A DNA stretch of 64,000 bases. Origin: Lucinisca nassula. Taxonomy: Eukaryota > Mollusca > Bivalvia > Lucinida > Lucinidae. Below are positions 59,813 through 64,000 of the stretch, piece by piece (positions within the stretch are counted from its first letter, which is position 1; the number at the start of each line of letters is the position of its first letter). The stretch lies in assembly GCA_963580285.1 (NCBI GenBank), contig OY757026.1:87084651-87148650 (forward strand). Direction: 5' to 3'. A program made the position numbers and the translations under genes. The notes under the pieces were generated by a model. The model was not told the origin of the DNA, ran no database searches, and was given only the letters and a program-made list of their open reading frames with translations.

Positions 59813-60132
59813 AAAAGGACCCAATGGACCCAACCTAAATAGTGCTTATTGTCCCTTCCGGCCATTAGCGACCCAGGATAAAAATTTCAAAACATAAAAA
59901 GGAATATGTTGCAATAGTGAACAAATTGTTTCCATGCTGCATCATTTTGAACATTTACGTATTGGTGGCATTTTCAACAAGCTGGCTGTATTTTTTATTT
60001 CTGTCTACACAAGCATGAGTGAAACTGTTTTGCAAATAACACAAAACGTCCACGATTTCAACAAAAATACATTTCACTTTTTCTGGGTCCGGTAAGGAGA
60101 TAACTACGGCTAAACCCTACCTTCCTAAATTT

Positions 60133-60368
60133 AGCCACCCACCTAGCTCTGTGATTAGTCCATTTGCCTCAGATGCTAAAGGTCCCAGGTTCGATCCCCA
60201 GCAGCGGTGACAAAATTTCGACGTCAGAACATGTTCCATTGGCATCATTTGCAGGTATGAATATCATAAAGTGCATCGTCCTACTTCGAATCTGGACGTT
60301 AACTGAAGCCCACCCCCCTGTGCAGGGAGAACCATCCCCTGTGCAGGTTAAAGAACCCTACCGTAATT
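60133..60368 (+). mobile_element. tRNA-like SINE head
   Basis: 'CCTAGCTCTGTGATTAGTCC' and B box 'CCCAGGTTCGATCCCCAGC' resemble a tRNA 5' region, followed by about 130 bp up to the assembly gap. One copy only. Confidence 0.4.
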
Positions 60369-60568
60369 NNNNNNNNNNNNNNNNNNNNNNNNNNNNNNNN
60401 NNNNNNNNNNNNNNNNNNNNNNNNNNNNNNNNNNNNNNNNNNNNNNNNNNNNNNNNNNNNNNNNNNNNNNNNNNNNNNNNNNNNNNNNNNNNNNNNNNNN
60501 NNNNNNNNNNNNNNNNNNNNNNNNNNNNNNNNNNNNNNNNNNNNNNNNNNNNNNNNNNNNNNNNNNNN
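60369..60568. other. Assembly gap, 200 N
   Basis: A run of exactly 200 N. The ~57 bases on both sides are the same sequence ('CCTGTGCAGGGAGAACCATC', 'CCCTGTGCAGGTT(T)AAAGAA', 'CCCTACCGTAATT'). Confidence 0.95.
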
Positions 60569-60859
60569 CCCCCCCTGTGCAGGGAGAACCATCCCCTGTG
60601 CAGGTTTAAAGAACCCTACCGTAATTACATGGTTACTGTGTACTCTTTCATCCTTCAAAACTGGAGTATATGCAGTATACAACGTCTGTGTCCCCTCTTG
60701 GGGTTTAGTTGAATTAAAATCGAAGAAAATTAGCGATAATGCTCATTTGTCACTACTTCGAACGGGGTTTAAAATCAAACAGCACTGGTCGTTCCGGTCG
60801 TTAGTTCATCGATAGAGTAGCCCGGAATCAGCAGGAAAACCAAGCTTAGCGACGATTGT

Positions 60860-61440
60860 TTTCTTGATCTGTTACAGAAAGCGATGTGAAAGTAGCAAAA
60901 ACTAAATTTAGAGCTTCAAATACATCATTTTGGATTCAAGTTGGTCAAGAGAGGTTCATTTTAATGAAAGACATCAGTTGAAAGCGAAATAAGTTTTGCT
61001 CCGTAACACCAGTTTGCTTGTGATTGATGAAAGCCCTGAAAATTTTTGTCACACGTTTATGCCGAATTTTGCTTTGCTGAGTTAATCCTTGCGAGGAAAA
61101 ACATGTTTCCTGCAAGTGACAGACAGAGGCGGATTATTGTTGCAAAGTGGACATATTTAACTTTAATAATTCATAATAAGCAGGTGAAAAACTGCATTTG
61201 GGAAAAAGATACACTGGGTAAAATGAGGTACCCCCCCCCCCTCAAAAAAAAAAAAAAATGGAGCCGAAGTTTCCCCCCTTGTCTCTAAATTTTTTTTTTC
61301 ATTTTCTTTTTTTTTTTTTTTTTCATTTTTCATGATTCAAGCCCCTATGGTATGACAGGGATAGGATACAATTACGTAACTAAAATATCATTTTTTTTAA
61401 ACAATTTTCTAGACGTGACACAACCATTTGTGTGACTTGG
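60860..61440. repeat. Right arm of the ~0.5-kb inverted repeat
   Basis: Inverse of 57,180-57,710. It contains C- and A-homopolymer runs near 61,230-61,260 and poly(T) near 61,305. Confidence 0.85.
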
Positions 61441-61802
61441 GTTATTGTTCAACTAAAATAAAATGCAACAATAAAAAGAGAAAACACACACACACACAAA
61501 CGAAAAAACCCATAAAAACACACAAAGAGATCCAATTCGGACCATCCGCTCTATGTCTACTGACCCCAATTATCTGCGATAGCCCATACCTTTCCAAGCA
61601 GTGCAGTTCCAGATCTGATGGATTTTGGAGAAGCCATCTCATCAGGAACACTGTCATTAACTTTGGGAATTTAAAAGAAAACATTATATACATAAAGTGA
61701 TTCGGTTAACTTATAGTCAGAAATCTGCGTGGAAAAATAATTTATTCGGCAGGAGGAGAGCTAATATGACACGATTCTGTCGAACATTTGGCTTTTCATT
61801 TC

Positions 61803-62080
61803 ATCATAAGAACATATATAATTTTGACCCCCTGGAACCCAAACTTTTATATAATAAAACTGGAGTTTACAGGAGTGAACCTTATTTTTCTTTTATCTGA
61901 TCAAAATATAGATTGTGGGTACTCGTTAGAACCGCCTCGGTGAAGCGATTCTAACGTGTACCCACAATCTATATTTTGAGCAGAAATGATACAAATATCA
62001 CAGTTTTTCATCTTAAAAGTTTCGTTTTTTTTACGGCGGTAAAATTCATAATGTATTCATATCGGCCTGTTTTTGTAATC
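61803..62080. mobile_element. F1 foldback element, ends degraded
   Basis: Hairpin 'TACTCGTTAGAACCGCCTCG' / 'GTGAAGCGATTCTAACGTGT' with mismatches near the tip. Right end 'ATCGGCCTGTTTTTGTAAT'. Confidence 0.8.
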
Positions 62081-62136
62081 ATTCTGTCGCGCATTCTGAA
62101 TTTCATTTGGTAAGATCTGTTCTTACCTTCAGAGTT

Positions 62137-62328
62137 ATGACTTCTTTGCGATTTTTGTTTGTTGTAAATTTGATAGTTTCCTTATTAATACTCAAAACAC
62201 AGACTGTGGCTGATCACATCAGCGGATGGTTTCTAATTATCAATCCGCGAGTTCTATCAAGCCCAGAGCATGCAAAAGTAGAGCATCACTTCAGTCAAGA
62301 ATTAATCTTAAATAGTTCTAGCTCTTGA
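62137..62328 (+). CDS. ORF with N-terminal signal peptide, possible first exon (unknown)
   Basis: From the ATG at 62,137 the peptide begins MTSLRFLFVVNLIVSLLILK, a good signal-peptide shape (Arg, then about 14 hydrophobic residues), followed by TQTVADHISGWF and a hydrophilic part to a stop. It is not covered by any repeat seen in the window. No matching downstream exon was recognised, and no splice donor is convincing. It could be chance. Confidence 0.25.
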   Translation: MTSLRFLFVVNLIVSLLILKTQTVADHISGWFLIINPRVLSSPEHAKVEHHFSQELILNSSSS

Positions 62329-62329
62329 G

Positions 62330-62825
62330 CTTGAATTTATTTATCATCATTGATCTCATACAGGATGGAAGGCAAACTCGGTTTCATAATCGTCACCCCA
62401 AGATACTGAGATTGTCGTCGGGAAACTTAATTCCGGACAGACGAAATAATTCAGTCCAAAATTCATGTAACTTAATTATAGACCATCTTTTGCCGGAAGT
62501 TTGTGTTTGTAGAGCCAAAATATTGAAACTTTACCAGCGAGATTTGTAAACATATGCTAGTTTGTAGTGAAGGTTTAATAAGGCTTAGATTGTAACTAAA
62601 GAGAGAAGAATAAAACACATTGATTGTAGTTTGGCTTTCCGCTAGTGGTGCTTTCAGCCCGGGCCAAGTTACACGGATTGGGACAGAACTGTGCATTTCA
62701 ACCCAGTTTCTCTGCATAGACACTCTGAACAGAGTAAACACTACTACCTCAGGAGAGAGCCAACCAACCATGGACAGGAGCTCACTTCCTTCTTCAGTGT
62801 TAAAAGACGGAAATAGGTTGCTTTG
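62330..62825. other. Unassigned sequence
   Basis: Overlapping ORFs on both strands (for example 62,472-62,771 minus, 62,620-62,847 plus) have no recognisable motif and no shared repeat. Confidence 0.35.
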
Positions 62826-62829
62826 TTTT

Positions 62830-63110
62830 TGTTTGATTTTAGGTTAACGTCCCACATCAACACTGTATAGGTCATATTGGAGACGCCGCTTCCAATCGTG
62901 TGGGACTTTCACCCGACATTGAGGTGAAATGACGTCTCGAGCCTTGCCGTCCAATAAAACCAAAAGGGGTTTATATGCATGGACGGTCAATCTTGCACTA
63001 CTTTTCCTGGGCAAGCTTTGTACCTGTAAGCAGTTTACCAGTACTCATGTGCGGTTGGTTTCAGCTCTGCGTGGAAGCATCATGCAGCCAAGCCCTGATA
63101 GCCGGGGACT
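62830..63110 (-). mobile_element. S1 SINE-like element
   Basis: Reverse copy from 'TTTTAGGTTAACGTCCC' to 'GCATCATGCAGCCAAGCCCT'. Confidence 0.8.
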
Positions 63111-63283
63111 GGGAAGTGATGGTCGGGCCTTCCGGACAGTAATAGCAGGTGTCAGCCAGTGTGCCATTAAAGTTTGATACGAGACATTATTAATATACCT
63201 TGAAGAAGAGAGGGTATCATTAAGCAACATGCAGACAGCTAAGGCTCCAATTGGACTGCTCGCTACGGGGTTGCTGCAGTTTC

Positions 63284-63559
63284 ATTACGAAAACATGACT
63301 ATACCAATACATTGTAACCTTTATCGCCGAAAAAAATGAAAATCTTAAGATGAAAAATTGTGATATTTTTCTTATTTCTGCTCAAAATATAGATTGTGGA
63401 TACTCGTTAGAACCGCCTCGATGATTTCTAACGAGTACCCACAATCTATAGCTTAGAGCAGAAATAAGAAAAAATAAGGTTTACCCCTACAAACCCCAGT
63501 TTTACTATATAAAAGTGGGATTCGAAGGGGTCAACATTATACAGGCGTGTTTTCGTGAT
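63284..63559. mobile_element. F1 foldback element with deleted right arm tip
   Basis: Ends 'ATTACGAAAACATGACTATA' and 'ACAGGCGTGTTTTCGTGATG'. The right arm reads 'GATGATTTCTAACGAGTACC': the GGCGG of the tip is lost. Confidence 0.85.
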
Positions 63560-63619
63560 GAAATAGATAGATAGACTGTGCTGATATATATGACTATGTG
63601 AGCCTTTGTTCGATGCATA

Positions 63620-64000
63620 AGAAATAGATCAGCTCTAACTGCGATTTGTTGAGTAATAAATCACCGCTTGGAGGTCAGTTGTAAAGTAGATCAAATCACG
63701 AGCCCTACGCGCTCGTATTTGTCTACTTACAATTGACCGACACACTGTAATTTATTACTCAACAAACCACAAAATAGAGCTGATCTATTTCGATTCTAAT
63801 AGGCTGAAAATCGGTAATACTCGTAATGCTGTTGTTTCCTACAAAATCTGACATTTTTTCGCCATTGTTAGAAGAAATCCCGCTAAAATTAGCGACTTGT
63901 GTCCTTTTCTAACGTTTTCGATGCAAGAAAATTACGTTACACCGTCTAACGTCAAGGAAATCGACAAGTGACGTCATCAATTGGCAGTTTAATGACGTCA
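63620..64000. mobile_element. Long foldback MITE F9, copy 2 (runs off the window)
   Basis: Inverse of 30,505-30,990: 'AATAGATCAGCTCTAACTGC', 'TGAGTAATAAATCACCGC', turn 'CACGAGCCCTACGCGCTCG', return through 'CACTGTAATTTATTACTCAA', then 'TTCGCCATTGTTAGAAGAAA'. Confidence 0.8.

Overview
The window looks like nuclear DNA of a marine or freshwater invertebrate, most probably a bivalve mollusc. It is intron-rich and AT-rich, with GT-AG introns, SINEs with tRNA-like heads, many foldback MITEs, and long tandem arrays rich in 'gaccttgacctt' and 'gtccgtccgtcc' motifs. The bivalve call is inference; no species is claimed. Most of the sequence is repeat. Short ORFs on both strands are almost all products of repeats.

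One gene is well supported: a nicotinic-acetylcholine-receptor-like Cys-loop channel subunit on the + strand. It has seven exons (31,038 to 56,998), all with GT/AG borders and matching phases, and gives 399 residues from the start of the mature N-terminus to the stop after M4. The 45- and 110-nt exons are classic sizes for this family. The signal-peptide exon is not identified with confidence. Introns hold a nested Tc1-like transposon, SINEs, hammerhead-ribozyme-like motifs, long (TC)n and (GA)n tracts, and tandem arrays built from the gene's own exons.

Layout. 0-1.2 kb: decayed LINE reverse transcriptase. 1.5-3.3 kb: inverted-repeat-bounded tandem array. 3.3-12.7 kb: SINEs, MITEs, a second LINE tail and tandem arrays. 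13.0-17.3 kb: a large inverted repeat with about 0.9 kb between its arms. 18-30 kb: MITEs, minisatellites and unassigned sequence. 31-57 kb: the receptor gene. 57-61.4 kb: a region between 0.5-kb inverted arms holding two tandem hammerhead ribozymes 382 bp apart, a retrozyme or Penelope-LTR signature. 60,369-60,568: a 200-N gap. 61.4-64 kb: more MITEs and SINEs and one orphan signal-peptide ORF.

The strongest observations are (1) the tandem hammerhead pair, with a third hammerhead in a receptor intron; (2) intronic satellites seeded from a receptor exon, copying its splice donor; (3) serial partial duplication of the Cys-loop exon with a palindromic MITE inside; (4) complementary (TC)n and (GA)n tracts just downstream of two receptor exons; and (5) a very abundant foldback family whose hairpin arms change together.
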